64,000 nt of DNA from Pratylenchus scribneri (lineage: Eukaryota > Nematoda > Chromadorea > Rhabditida > Pratylenchidae). The stretch covers positions 248,001-312,000 of the forward strand of contig JAQSEB010000084.1 of assembly GCA_030063045.1 (NCBI GenBank). The letters run 5' to 3'. The position numbers were made by a program, and so were the translations under genes. The notes beneath the pieces were generated by a model that saw only the letters and a list, made by a program, of their open reading frames with translations, did no database searches and was not told where the DNA came from. This document shows, one piece after another, positions 12,301-24,000 of the stretch (positions are counted from its first letter, which is position 1; each line of letters begins with the position of its first letter).

Positions 12301-14648
12301 TGGGTAAGGTGAACTAGGTGATTAAGGAAAATGCTGGTGGATAGGGTGAACTAGGTGATTAAGGAAAATGCAGGTGGGTAGGGTGAACTAGGTGATTAAG
12401 GAAAATGCTGGTGGATAGGGTGAACTAGGTGATTAAGGAAAATGCAGGTGGGTAGGGTGAACTAGGTGATTAAGGAAAATGCAGGTGGGTAGGGTGAACT
12501 AGGTGATTAAGGAAAATGCTGGTGGATAGGGTGAACTAGGTTATTAAGGAAAATGCTGGTGGGTAGGGTGAACTAGGTGATTAAGGAAAATGCAGGTGGG
12601 TAGGGTGAACTAGGTGATTAAGGAAAATGCTGGTGGATAGGGTGAACTAGGTGATTAAGGAAAATGCAGGTGGGTAGGGTGAACTAGGTGATTAAGGAAA
12701 ATGCTGGTGGATAGGGTGAACTAGGTTATTAAGGAAAATGCAGGTGGGTAGGGTGAACTAGGTGATTAAGGAAAATGCTGGTGGATAGGGTGAATTTGGT
12801 GATTAAGGAAAATGCTGGTGGATAGGGTGAACTAGGTGATTAAGGAAAATGCTGGAGGATAGGGTGAACTAGGTGATTAAGGAAAATGCAGGTGGGTAGG
12901 ATGAACTAGGTGATCGAGTAAGATGCAGGTGGGTAGGGTGAACTAGGTGATTAAGGAAAATGCAGGTAGGTTAGGGTGAACTAGGTGATTAAGGAAAATG
13001 CTGGTGGATAGGGTGAACTAAGTGATTAAGGAAAATGCAGGTGGGTAAGGTGAACTAGGTGATTAAGGAAAATGCTGGTGGATAGGGTGAACTAGGTGAT
13101 TAAGGAAAATGCAGGTGGGTAGGGTGAACTAAGTGATTAAGGAAAATGCAGGTGGGTAAGGTGAACTAGGTGATTAAGGAAAATGCTGGTGGATAGGGTG
13201 AACTAGGTGATTAAGGAAAATGCAGGTGGGTAGGGTGAACTAGGTGATTAAGGAAAATGATGGTGGATAGGGTGAACTAGGTGATTAAGGAAAATGCTAG
13301 TGGATAGGGTGAATTTGGTGATTAAGGAAAATGCTGGTGGATAGGGTGAACTAGGTGATTAAGGAAAATGCTGGAGGATAGGGTGAACTAGGTGATTAAG
13401 GAAAATGCAGGTGGGTAGGATGAACTAGGTGATCGAGTAAGATGCAGGTGGGTAGGGTGAACTAGGTGATTAAGGAAAATGCAGGTAGGTTAGGGTGAAC
13501 TAGGTGATTAAGGAAAATGCTGGTGGATAGGGTGAACTAAGTGATTAAGGAAAATGCAGGTGGGTAAGGTGAACTAGGTGATTAAGGAAAATGCTGGTGG
13601 ATAGGGTGAACTAGGTGATTAAGGAAAATGCAGGTGGGTAGGGTGAACTAGGTGATTAAGGAAAATGATGGTGGATAGGGTGAACTTGGTGATTAAGGAA
13701 AATGCTGGTGGGTAGGGTGAACTAGGTGATTAAGGAAAATGCAGGTGGGTAGGGTGAACTAGGTGATTAAGGAAAATGCTGGAGGATAGGGTGAACTAGG
13801 TGATTAAGGAAAATGCAGGTGGGTAGGATGAACTAGGTGATCGAGTAAGATGCAGGTGGGTAGGGTGAACTAGGTGATTAAGGAAAATGCTGGTGGGTAG
13901 GGTGAACTAGGTGATTAAGGAAAATGCAGGTGGGTAGGGTGAACTAGGTGATCGAGTAAGATGCAGGTGGGTAGGGTGAACTAGGTGATTAAGGAAAATG
14001 CAGGTGGGTAGGGTGAACTAAGTGATTAAGGAAAATGCAGGTGGGTAAGGTGAACTAGGTGATTAAGGAAAATGCTGGTGGATAGGGTGAACTAGGTGAT
14101 TAAGGAAAATGCAGGTGGGTAGGGTGAACTAGGTGATTAAGGAAAATGATGGTGGATAGGGTGAACTAGGTGATTAAGGAAAATGCTGGTGGATAGGGTG
14201 AATTTGGTGATTAAGGAAAATGCTGGTGGATAGGGTGAACTAGGTGATTAAGGAAAATGCTGGAGGATAGGGTGAACTAGGTGATTAAGGAAAATGCAGG
14301 TGGGTAGGATGAACTAGGTGATCGAGTAAGATGCAGGTAGGTAGGGTGAACTAGGTGATTAAGGAAAATGCAGGTAGGTTAGGGTGAACTAGGTGATTAA
14401 GGAAAATGCTGGTGGATAGGGTGAACTAAGTGATTAAGGAAAATGCAGGTGGGTAAGGTGAACTAGGTGATTAAGGAAAATGCTGGTGGATAGGGTGAAC
14501 TAGGTGATTAAGGAAAATGCAGGTGGGTAGGGTGAACTAGGTGATTAAGGAAAATGATGGTGGATAGGGTGAACTTGGTGATTAAGGAAAATGCTGGTGG
14601 GTAGGGTGAACTAGGTGATTAAGGAAAATGATGGTGGATAGGGTGAAC
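9345..14648. repeat. 5.3-kb satellite block, copy 1 (offset 6,424 bp)
   Basis: Rare variants recur in copy 2 at exactly 6,424 bp: GTAAACTAGG at 9397 and 15821, GGTGGATATTGG at 10164 and 16588, the GATCGAG unit at 10651 and 17075, and GGGGTGAATTT at 11157 and 17581. One base difference was noticed: CTAGTGG near 13298 against CTGGTGG near 19722. Ends are estimated from where the marker order stops matching. A shorter part (markers 4538-5401) also matches the start of this block at 4,763 bp offset. Confidence 0.85.
12792..13310. repeat. 519-bp higher-order repeat, example copy
   Basis: The GAATTTGG variant recurs exactly 519 bp apart at 12792/13311, 19216/19735, 21735/22254, 24068/24587, 32246/32765 and 34728/35247. 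The length fits 13 units of 37 bp plus one 38-bp GGTAGGTTAGGG unit. Inside it the order of variants is conserved: GAATTTGG, CTGGAGG, GTAGGATGAAC, the GATCGAG type, the 38-bp type, then two CTAAGTG/GTAAGG pairs and GATGGTGG. This is the most regular higher-order unit of the left block. Confidence 0.88.
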
Positions 14649-15768
14649 TAGGTGATCGAGTAAGATGCAGGTGGGTAGGGTGAACTAAGTGATTAAGGAA
14701 AATGCTGGTGGATAGGGTGAACAAGGAGATTAAGGAAAATGCAGATGGGTAGGGTGAACTAGGTGATTAAGGAAAATGCAGGTGGGTAGTTTGAACTAGG
14801 TGATTAAGGAAAATGCAGGTGGGTAGGGTGAACTAGGTGATTAAGGAAAATGCTGGAGGATAGGGTGAACTAGGTGATTAAGGAAAATGCAGGTGGGTAG
14901 GATGAACTAGGTGATTAAGGAAAATGCTGGTGGGTAGGGTGAACTAGGTGATTAAGGAAAATGCAGGTGGGTAGGGTGAACTAGGTGATTAAGAAAAATG
15001 CTGGTGGGTAGGGTGAACTAGGTGATCGAGTAAGATGCAGGTAGGTAGGGTGAACTAGGTGATTAAGGAAAATGCAGGTAGGTTAGGGTGAACTAGGTGA
15101 TCGAGTAAGATGCAGGTGGATAGGGTGAACTAAGTGATTAAGGAAAATGCAGGTGGGTAAGGTGAACTAGGTGATTAAGGAAAATGCTGGTGGATAGGGT
15201 GAACTAGGTGATTAAGGAAAATGCAGGTGGGTAGGGTGAACTAGGTGATTAAGGAAAATGATGGTGGATATTGGTGATTAAGGAAAATGCAGGTGGGTAG
15301 GGTGAACTAGGTGATTAAGGAAAATGATGGTGGATAGGGTGAACTAGGTGATTAAGGAAAATGCTGGTGGATAGGGTGAATTTGGTGATTAAGGAAAATG
15401 CTGGTGGATAGGGTGAACTAGGTGATTAAGGAAAATGCTGGAGGATAGGGTGAACTAGGTGATTAAGGAAAATGCAGGTGGGTAGGATGAACTAGGTGAT
15501 CGAGTAAGATGCAGGTAGGTAGGGTGAACTAGGTGATTAAGGAAAATGCAGGTAGGTTAGGGTGAACTAGGTGATTAAGGAAAATGCTGGTGGATAGGGT
15601 GAACTAAGTGATTAAGGAAAATGCAGGTGGGTAAGGTGAACTAGGTGATTAAGGAAAATGCTGGTGGATAGGGTGAACTAGGTGATTAAGGAAAATGCAG
15701 GTGGGTAGGGTGAACTAGGTGATTAAGGAAAATGATGGTGGATAGGGTGAACTAGGTGATTAAGGAAA

Positions 15769-18700
15769 ATGCAGGTGGGTAGAGTGAACTAGGTGATTAA
15801 GGAAAATGCTGGTGGATAGGGTAAACTAGGTGATCGAGTAAGATGCAGGTGGATAGGGTGAAGTTGGTGATTAAGGAAAATGCAGGTGGATTGGGTGAAC
15901 TAGGTGATCGAGTAAGATGCAGGTGGGTAGGGTGAACTAAGTGATTAAGGAAAATGCTGGTGGATAGGGTGAACAAGGAGATTAAGGAAAATGCAGATGG
16001 GTAGGGTGAACTAGGTGATTAAGGAAAATGCAGGTGGGTAGTTTGAACTAGGTGATTAAGGAAAATGCAGGTGGGTAGGGTGAACTAGGTGATTAAGGAA
16101 AATGCTGGAGGATAGGGTGAACTAGGTGATTAAGGAAAATGCAGGTGGGTAGGATGAACTAGGTGATTAAGGAAAATGCTGGTGGGTAGGGTGAACTAGG
16201 TGATTAAGGAAAATGCAGGTGGGTAGGGTGAACTAGGTGATTAAGGAAAATGCTGGTGGATAGGGTGAACTAGGTGATTAAGGAAAATGCTGGAGGATAG
16301 GGTGAACTAGGTGATTAAGGAAAATGCAGGTGGGTAGGATGAACTAGGTGATCGAGTAAGATGCAGGTAGGTAGGGTGAACTAGGTGATTAAGGAAAATG
16401 CAGGTAGGTTAGGGTGAACTAGGTGATCGAGTAAGATGCAGGTGGATAGGGTGAACTAAGTGATTAAGGAAAATGCAGGTGGGTAAGGTGAACTAGGTGA
16501 TTAAGGAAAATGCTGGTGGATAGGGTGAACTAGGTGATTAAGGAAAATGCAGGTGGGTAGGGTGAACTAGGTGATTAAGGAAAATGATGGTGGATATTGG
16601 TGATTAAGGAAAATGCTGGTGGATAGGGTGAACTAGGTGATTAAGGAAAATGCAGGTGGGTAGGGTGAACTAGATGATTAAGGAAAATGCAGGTGGGTAG
16701 GGTGAACTAGGTGATTAAGGAAAATGCTGGTGGATAGGGTGAACTAGGTTATTAAGGAAAATGCTGGTGGGTAGGGTGAACTAGGTGATTAAGGAAAATG
16801 CAGGTGGGTAAGGTGAACTAGGTGATTAAGGAAAATGCTGGTGGATAGGGTGAACTAGGTGATTAAGGAAAATGCAGGTGGGTAGGGTGAACTAGGTGAT
16901 TAAGGAAAATGATGGTGGATATTGGTGATTAAGGAAAATGCTGGTGGATAGGGTGAACTAGGTGATTAAGGAAAATGCAGGTGGGTAGGGTGAACTAGAT
17001 GATTAAGGAAAATGCAGGTGGGTAGGGTGAACTAGGTGATTAAGGAAAATGCTGGTGGATAGGGTGAACTAGGTGATCGAGTAAGATGCAGGTGGGTAGG
17101 GTGAACTAGGTGATTAAGGAAAATGCAGGTAGGTTAGGGTGAACTAGGTGATTAAGGAAAATGCTGGTGGATAGGGTGAACAAAGTGATTAAGGAAAATG
17201 CAGGTGGGTAAGGTGAACTAGGTGATTAAGGAAAATGCTGGTGGATAGGGTGAACTAGGTGATTAAGGAAAATGCAGGTGGGTAGGGTGAACTAGGTGAT
17301 TAAGGAAAATGATGGTGGATAGGGTGAACTTGGTGATTAAGGAAAATGCTGGTGGGTAGGGTGAACTAGGTGATTAAGGAAAATGCAGGTGGGTAGGGTG
17401 AACTTGGTGATTAAGGAAAATGCTGGTGGGTAGGGTGAACTAGGTGATTAAGGAAAATGCAGGTGGGTAGGGTGAACTAGGTGATTAAGGAAAATGCTGG
17501 AGGATAGGGTGAACTAGGTGATTAAGGAAAATGCAGGTGGGTAGGATGAACTAGGTGATTAAGGAAAATGCTGGTGGATAGGGGTGAATTTGGTGATTAA
17601 GGAAAATGCTGGTGGATAGGGTGAACTAGGTGATTAAGGAAAATGCTGGAGGATAGGGTGAACTAGGTGATTAAGGAAAATGCAGGTGGGTAGGATGAAC
17701 TAGGTGATCGAGTAAGATGCAGGTGGGTAGGGTGAACTAGGTGATTAAGGAAAATGCAGGTAGGTTAGGGTGAACTAGGTGATTAAGGAAAATGCTGGTG
17801 GATAGGGTGAACTAAGTGATTAAGGAAAATGCAGGTGGGTAAGGTGAACTAGGTGATTAAGGAAAATGCTGGTGGATAGGGTGAACTAGGTGATTAAGGA
17901 AAATGCAGGTGGGTAGGGTGAACTAAGTGATTAAGGAAAATGCAGGTGGGTAAGGTGAACTAGGTGATTAAGGAAAATGCTGGTGGATAGGGTGAACTAG
18001 GTGATTAAGGAAAATGCAGGTGGGTAGGGTGAACTAGGTGATTAAGGAAAATGATGGTGGATAGGGTGAACTAGGTGATTAAGGAAAATGCTGGTGGATA
18101 GGGTGAATTTGGTGATTAAGGAAAATGCTGGTGGATAGGGTGAACTAGGTGATTAAGGAAAATGCTGGAGGATAGGGTGAACTAGGTGATTAAGGAAAAT
18201 GCAGGTGGGTAGGATGAACTAGGTGATCGAGTAAGATGCAGGTAGGTAGGGTGAACTAGGTGATTAAGGAAAATGCAGGTAGGTTAGGGTGAACTAGGTG
18301 ATTAAGGAAAATGCTGGTGGATAGGGTGAACTAAGTGATTAAGGAAAATGCAGGTGGGTAAGGTGAACTAGGTGATTAAGGAAAATGCTGGTGGATAGGG
18401 TGAACTAGGTGATTAAGGAAAATGCAGGTGGGTAGGGTGAACTAGGTGATTAAGGAAAATGATGGTGGATAGGGTGAACTTGGTGATTAAGGAAAATGCT
18501 GGTGGGTAGGGTGAACTAGGTGATTAAGGAAAATGATGGTGGATAGGGTGAACTTGGTGATTAAGGAAAATGCTGGTGGGTAGGGTGAACTAGGTGATTA
18601 AGGAAAATGCAGGTGGGTAGGTTGAACTAGGTGATTAAGGAAAATGCTGGAGGATAGGGTGAACTAGGTGATTAAGGAAAATGCAGGTGGGTAGGATGAA

Positions 18701-21072
18701 CTAAGTGATTAAGGAAAATGCAGGTGGGTAAGGTGAACTAGGTGATTAAGGAAAATGCTGGTGGATAGGGTGAACTAGGTGATTAAGGAAAATGCAGGTG
18801 GGTAGGGTGAACTAGGTGATTAAGGAAAATGCTGGTGGATAGGGTGAACTAGGTGATTAAGGAAAATGCAGGTGGGTAGGGTGAACTAGGTGATTAAGGA
18901 AAATGCAGGTGGGTAGGGTGAACTAGGTGATTAAGGAAAATGCTGGTGGATAGGGTGAACTAGGTTATTAAGGAAAATGCTGGTGGGTAGGGTGAACTAG
19001 GTGATTAAGGAAAATGCAGGTGGGTAGGGTGAACTAGGTGATTAAGGAAAATGCTGGTGGATAGGGTGAACTAGGTGATTAAGGAAAATGCAGGTGGGTA
19101 GGGTGAACTAGGTGATTAAGGAAAATGCTGGTGGATAGGGTGAACTAGGTTATTAAGGAAAATGCAGGTGGGTAGGGTGAACTAGGTGATTAAGGAAAAT
19201 GCTGGTGGATAGGGTGAATTTGGTGATTAAGGAAAATGCTGGTGGATAGGGTGAACTAGGTGATTAAGGAAAATGCTGGAGGATAGGGTGAACTAGGTGA
19301 TTAAGGAAAATGCAGGTGGGTAGGATGAACTAGGTGATCGAGTAAGATGCAGGTGGGTAGGGTGAACTAGGTGATTAAGGAAAATGCAGGTAGGTTAGGG
19401 TGAACTAGGTGATTAAGGAAAATGCTGGTGGATAGGGTGAACTAAGTGATTAAGGAAAATGCAGGTGGGTAAGGTGAACTAGGTGATTAAGGAAAATGCT
19501 GGTGGATAGGGTGAACTAGGTGATTAAGGAAAATGCAGGTGGGTAGGGTGAACTAAGTGATTAAGGAAAATGCAGGTGGGTAAGGTGAACTAGGTGATTA
19601 AGGAAAATGCTGGTGGATAGGGTGAACTAGGTGATTAAGGAAAATGCAGGTGGGTAGGGTGAACTAGGTGATTAAGGAAAATGATGGTGGATAGGGTGAA
19701 CTAGGTGATTAAGGAAAATGCTGGTGGATAGGGTGAATTTGGTGATTAAGGAAAATGCTGGTGGATAGGGTGAACTAGGTGATTAAGGAAAATGCTGGAG
19801 GATAGGGTGAACTAGGTGATTAAGGAAAATGCAGGTGGGTAGGATGAACTAGGTGATCGAGTAAGATGCAGGTGGGTAGGGTGAACTAGGTGATTAAGGA
19901 AAATGCAGGTAGGTTAGGGTGAACTAGGTGATTAAGGAAAATGCTGGTGGATAGGGTGAACTAAGTGATTAAGGAAAATGCAGGTGGGTAAGGTGAACTA
20001 GGTGATTAAGGAAAATGCTGGTGGATAGGGTGAACTAGGTGATTAAGGAAAATGCAGGTGGGTAGGGTGAACTAGGTGATTAAGGAAAATGATGGTGGAT
20101 AGGGTGAACTTGGTGATTAAGGAAAATGCTGGTGGGTAGGGTGAACTAGGTGATTAAGGAAAATGCAGGTGGGTAGGGTGAACTAGGTGATTAAGGAAAA
20201 TGCTGGAGGATAGGGTGAACTAGGTGATTAAGGAAAATGCAGGTGGGTAGGATGAACTAGGTGATCGAGTAAGATGCAGGTGGGTAGGGTGAACTAGGTG
20301 ATTAAGGAAAATGCTGGTGGGTAGGGTGAACTAGGTGATTAAGGAAAATGCAGGTGGGTAGGGTGAACTAGGTGATCGAGTAAGATGCAGGTGGGTAGGG
20401 TGAACTAGGTGATTAAGGAAAATGCAGGTGGGTAGGGTGAACTAAGTGATTAAGGAAAATGCAGGTGGGTAAGGTGAACTAGGTGATTAAGGAAAATGCT
20501 GGTGGATAGGGTGAACTAGGTGATTAAGGAAAATGCAGGTGGGTAGGGTGAACTAGGTGATTAAGGAAAATGATGGTGGATAGGGTGAACTAGGTGATTA
20601 AGGAAAATGCTGGTGGATAGGGTGAATTTGGTGATTAAGGAAAATGCTGGTGGATAGGGTGAACTAGGTGATTAAGGAAAATGCTGGAGGATAGGGTGAA
20701 CTAGGTGATTAAGGAAAATGCAGGTGGGTAGGATGAACTAGGTGATCGAGTAAGATGCAGGTAGGTAGGGTGAACTAGGTGATTAAGGAAAATGCAGGTA
20801 GGTTAGGGTGAACTAGGTGATTAAGGAAAATGCTGGTGGATAGGGTGAACTAAGTGATTAAGGAAAATGCAGGTGGGTAAGGTGAACTAGGTGATTAAGG
20901 AAAATGCTGGTGGATAGGGTGAACTAGGTGATTAAGGAAAATGCAGGTGGGTAGGGTGAACTAGGTGATTAAGGAAAATGATGGTGGATAGGGTGAACTT
21001 GGTGATTAAGGAAAATGCTGGTGGGTAGGGTGAACTAGGTGATTAAGGAAAATGATGGTGGATAGGGTGAAC
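15769..21072. repeat. 5.3-kb satellite block, copy 2
   Basis: Second copy of the block at about 9345-14648 with constant 6,424-bp spacing of rare variants. Constant spacing over 5 kb means no net indel between the copies, which implies one recent segmental duplication and not independent amplification. The 1.1 kb between the blocks (about 14649-15768) is itself assembled from pieces of the same variants, for example another GAACAAGGAG cassette near 14720. Confidence 0.85.
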
Positions 21073-24000
21073 TTGGTGATTAAGGAAAATGCTGGTGGGT
21101 AGGGTGAACTAGGTGATTAAGGAAAATGCAGGTGGGTAGGTTGAACTAGGTGATTAAGGAAAATGCTGGAGGATAGGGTGAACTAGGTGATTAAGGAAAA
21201 TGCAGGTGGGTAGGATGAACTAAGTGATTAAGGAAAATGCAGGTGGGTAAGGTGAACTAGGTGATTAAGGAAAATGCTGGTGGATAGGGTGAACTAGGTG
21301 ATTAAGGAAAATGCAGGTGGGTAGGGTGAACTAGGTGATTAAGGAAAATGCTGGTGGATAGGGTGAACTAGGTGATTAAGGAAAATGCAGGTGGGTAGGG
21401 TGAACTAGGTGATTAAGGAAAATGCAGGTGGGTAGGGTGAACTAGGTGATTAAGGAAAATGCTGGTGGATAGGGTGAACTAGGTTATTAAGGAAAATGCT
21501 GGTGGGTAGGGTGAACTAGGTGATTAAGGAAAATGCAGGTGGGTAGGGTGAACTAGGTGATTAAGGAAAATGCTGGTGGATAGGGTGAACTAGGTGATTA
21601 AGGAAAATGCAGGTGGGTAGGGTGAACTAGGTGATTAAGGAAAATGCTGGTGGATAGGGTGAACTAGGTTATTAAGGAAAATGCAGGTGGGTAGGGTGAA
21701 CTAGGTGATTAAGGAAAATGCTGGTGGATAGGGTGAATTTGGTGATTAAGGAAAATGCTGGTGGATAGGGTGAACTAGGTGATTAAGGAAAATGCTGGAG
21801 GATAGGGTGAACTAGGTGATTAAGGAAAATGCAGGTGGGTAGGATGAACTAGGTGATCGAGTAAGATGCAGGTGGGTAGGGTGAACTAGGTGATTAAGGA
21901 AAATGCAGGTAGGTTAGGGTGAACTAGGTGATTAAGGAAAATGCTGGTGGATAGGGTGAACTAAGTGATTAAGGAAAATGCAGGTGGGTAAGGTGAACTA
22001 GGTGATTAAGGAAAATGCTGGTGGATAGGGTGAACTAGGTGATTAAGGAAAATGCAGGTGGGTAGGGTGAACTAAGTGATTAAGGAAAATGCAGGTGGGT
22101 AAGGTGAACTAGGTGATTAAGGAAAATGCTGGTGGATAGGGTGAACTAGGTGATTAAGGAAAATGCAGGTGGGTAGGGTGAACTAGGTGATTAAGGAAAA
22201 TGATGGTGGATAGGGTGAACTAGGTGATTAAGGAAAATGCTGGTGGATAGGGTGAATTTGGTGATTAAGGAAAATGCTGGTGGATAGGGTGAACTAGGTG
22301 ATTAAGGAAAATGCTGGAGGATAGGGTGAACTAGGTGATTAAGGAAAATGCAGGTGGGTAGGATGAACTAGGTGATCGAGTAAGATGCAGGTGGGTAGGG
22401 TGAACTAGGTGATTAAGGAAAATGCAGGTGGGTAAGGTGAACTAGGTGATTAAGGAAAATGCTGGTGGATAGGGTGAACTAGGTGATTAAGGAAAATGCA
22501 GGTGGGTAGGGTGAACTAGGTGATTAAGGAAAATGATGGTGGATAGGGTGAACTAGGTGATTAAGGAAAATGCTGGTGGATAGGGTGAATTTGGTGATTA
22601 AGGAAAATGCTGGTGGATAGGGTGAACTAGGTGATTAAGGAAAATGCTGGAGGATAGGGTGAACTAGGTGATTAAGGAAAATGCAGGTGGGTAGGATGAA
22701 CTAGGTGATCGAGTAAGATGCAGGTGGGTAGGGTGAACTAGGTGATTAAGGAAAATGCAGGTAGGTTAGGGTGAACTAGGTGATTAAGGAAAATGCTGGT
22801 GGATAGGGTGAACTAAGTGATTAAGGAAAATGCAGGTGGGTAAGGTGAACTAGGTGATTAAGGAAAATGCTGGTGGATAGGGTGAACTAGGTGATTAAGG
22901 AAAATGCAGGTGGGTAGGGTGAACTAGGTGATTAAGGAAAATGATGGTGGATAGGGTGAACTTGGTGATTAAGGAAAATGCTGGTGGGTAGGGTGAACTA
23001 GGTGATTAAGGAAAATGCAGGTGGGTAGGGTGAACTAGGTGATTAAGGAAAATGCTGGAGGATAGGGTGAACTAGGTGATTAAGGAAAATGCAGGTGGGT
23101 AGGATGAACTAGGTGATCGAGTAAGATGCAGGTGGGTAGGGTGAACTAGGTGATTAAGGAAAATGCTGGTGGGTAGGGTGAACTAGGTGATTAAGGAAAA
23201 TGCAGGTGGGTAGGGTGAACTAGGTGATCGAGTAAGATGCAGGTGGGTAGGGTGAACTAGGTGATTAAGGAAAATGCTGGTGGATAGGGTGAACTAGGTG
23301 ATTAAGGAAAATGCTGGTGGGTAGGGTGAACTAGGTGATTAAGGAAAATGCAGGTGGGTAGGGTGAACTAGGTGATTAAGGAAAATGCAGGTGGGTAGGG
23401 TGAACTAGGTGATTAAGGAAAATGCAGGTGGGTAGGGTGAACTAGGTGATTAAGGAAAATGCAGGTGGGTAGGGTGAACTAGGTGATTAAGGAAAATGCT
23501 GGTGGGTAGGGTGAACTAGGTGATTAAGGAAAATGCTGGTGGATAGGGTGAACTAGGTTATTAAGGAAAATGCTGGTGGATAGGGTGAACTAGGTTATTA
23601 AGGAAAATGCAGGTGGGTAGGGTGAACTAGGTGATTAAGGAAAATGCTGGTGGATAGGGTGAATTTGGTGATTAAGGAAAATGCTGGTGGATAGGGTGAA
23701 CTAGGTGATTAAGGAAAATGCAGGTGGGTAGGGTGAACTAGGTGATTAAGGAAAATGCAGGTGGGTAGGGTGAACTAGGTGATTAAGGAAAATGCTGGTG
23801 GATAGGGTGAACTAGGTTATTAAGGAAAATGCTGGTGGGTAGGGTGAACTAGGTGATTAAGGAAAATGCAGGTGGGTAGGGTGAACTAGGTGATTAAGGA
23901 AAATGCTGGTGGATAGGGTGAACTAGGTGATTAAGGAAAATGCAGGTGGGTAGGGTGAACTAGGTGATTAAGGAAAATGCTGGTGGATAGGGTGAACTAG

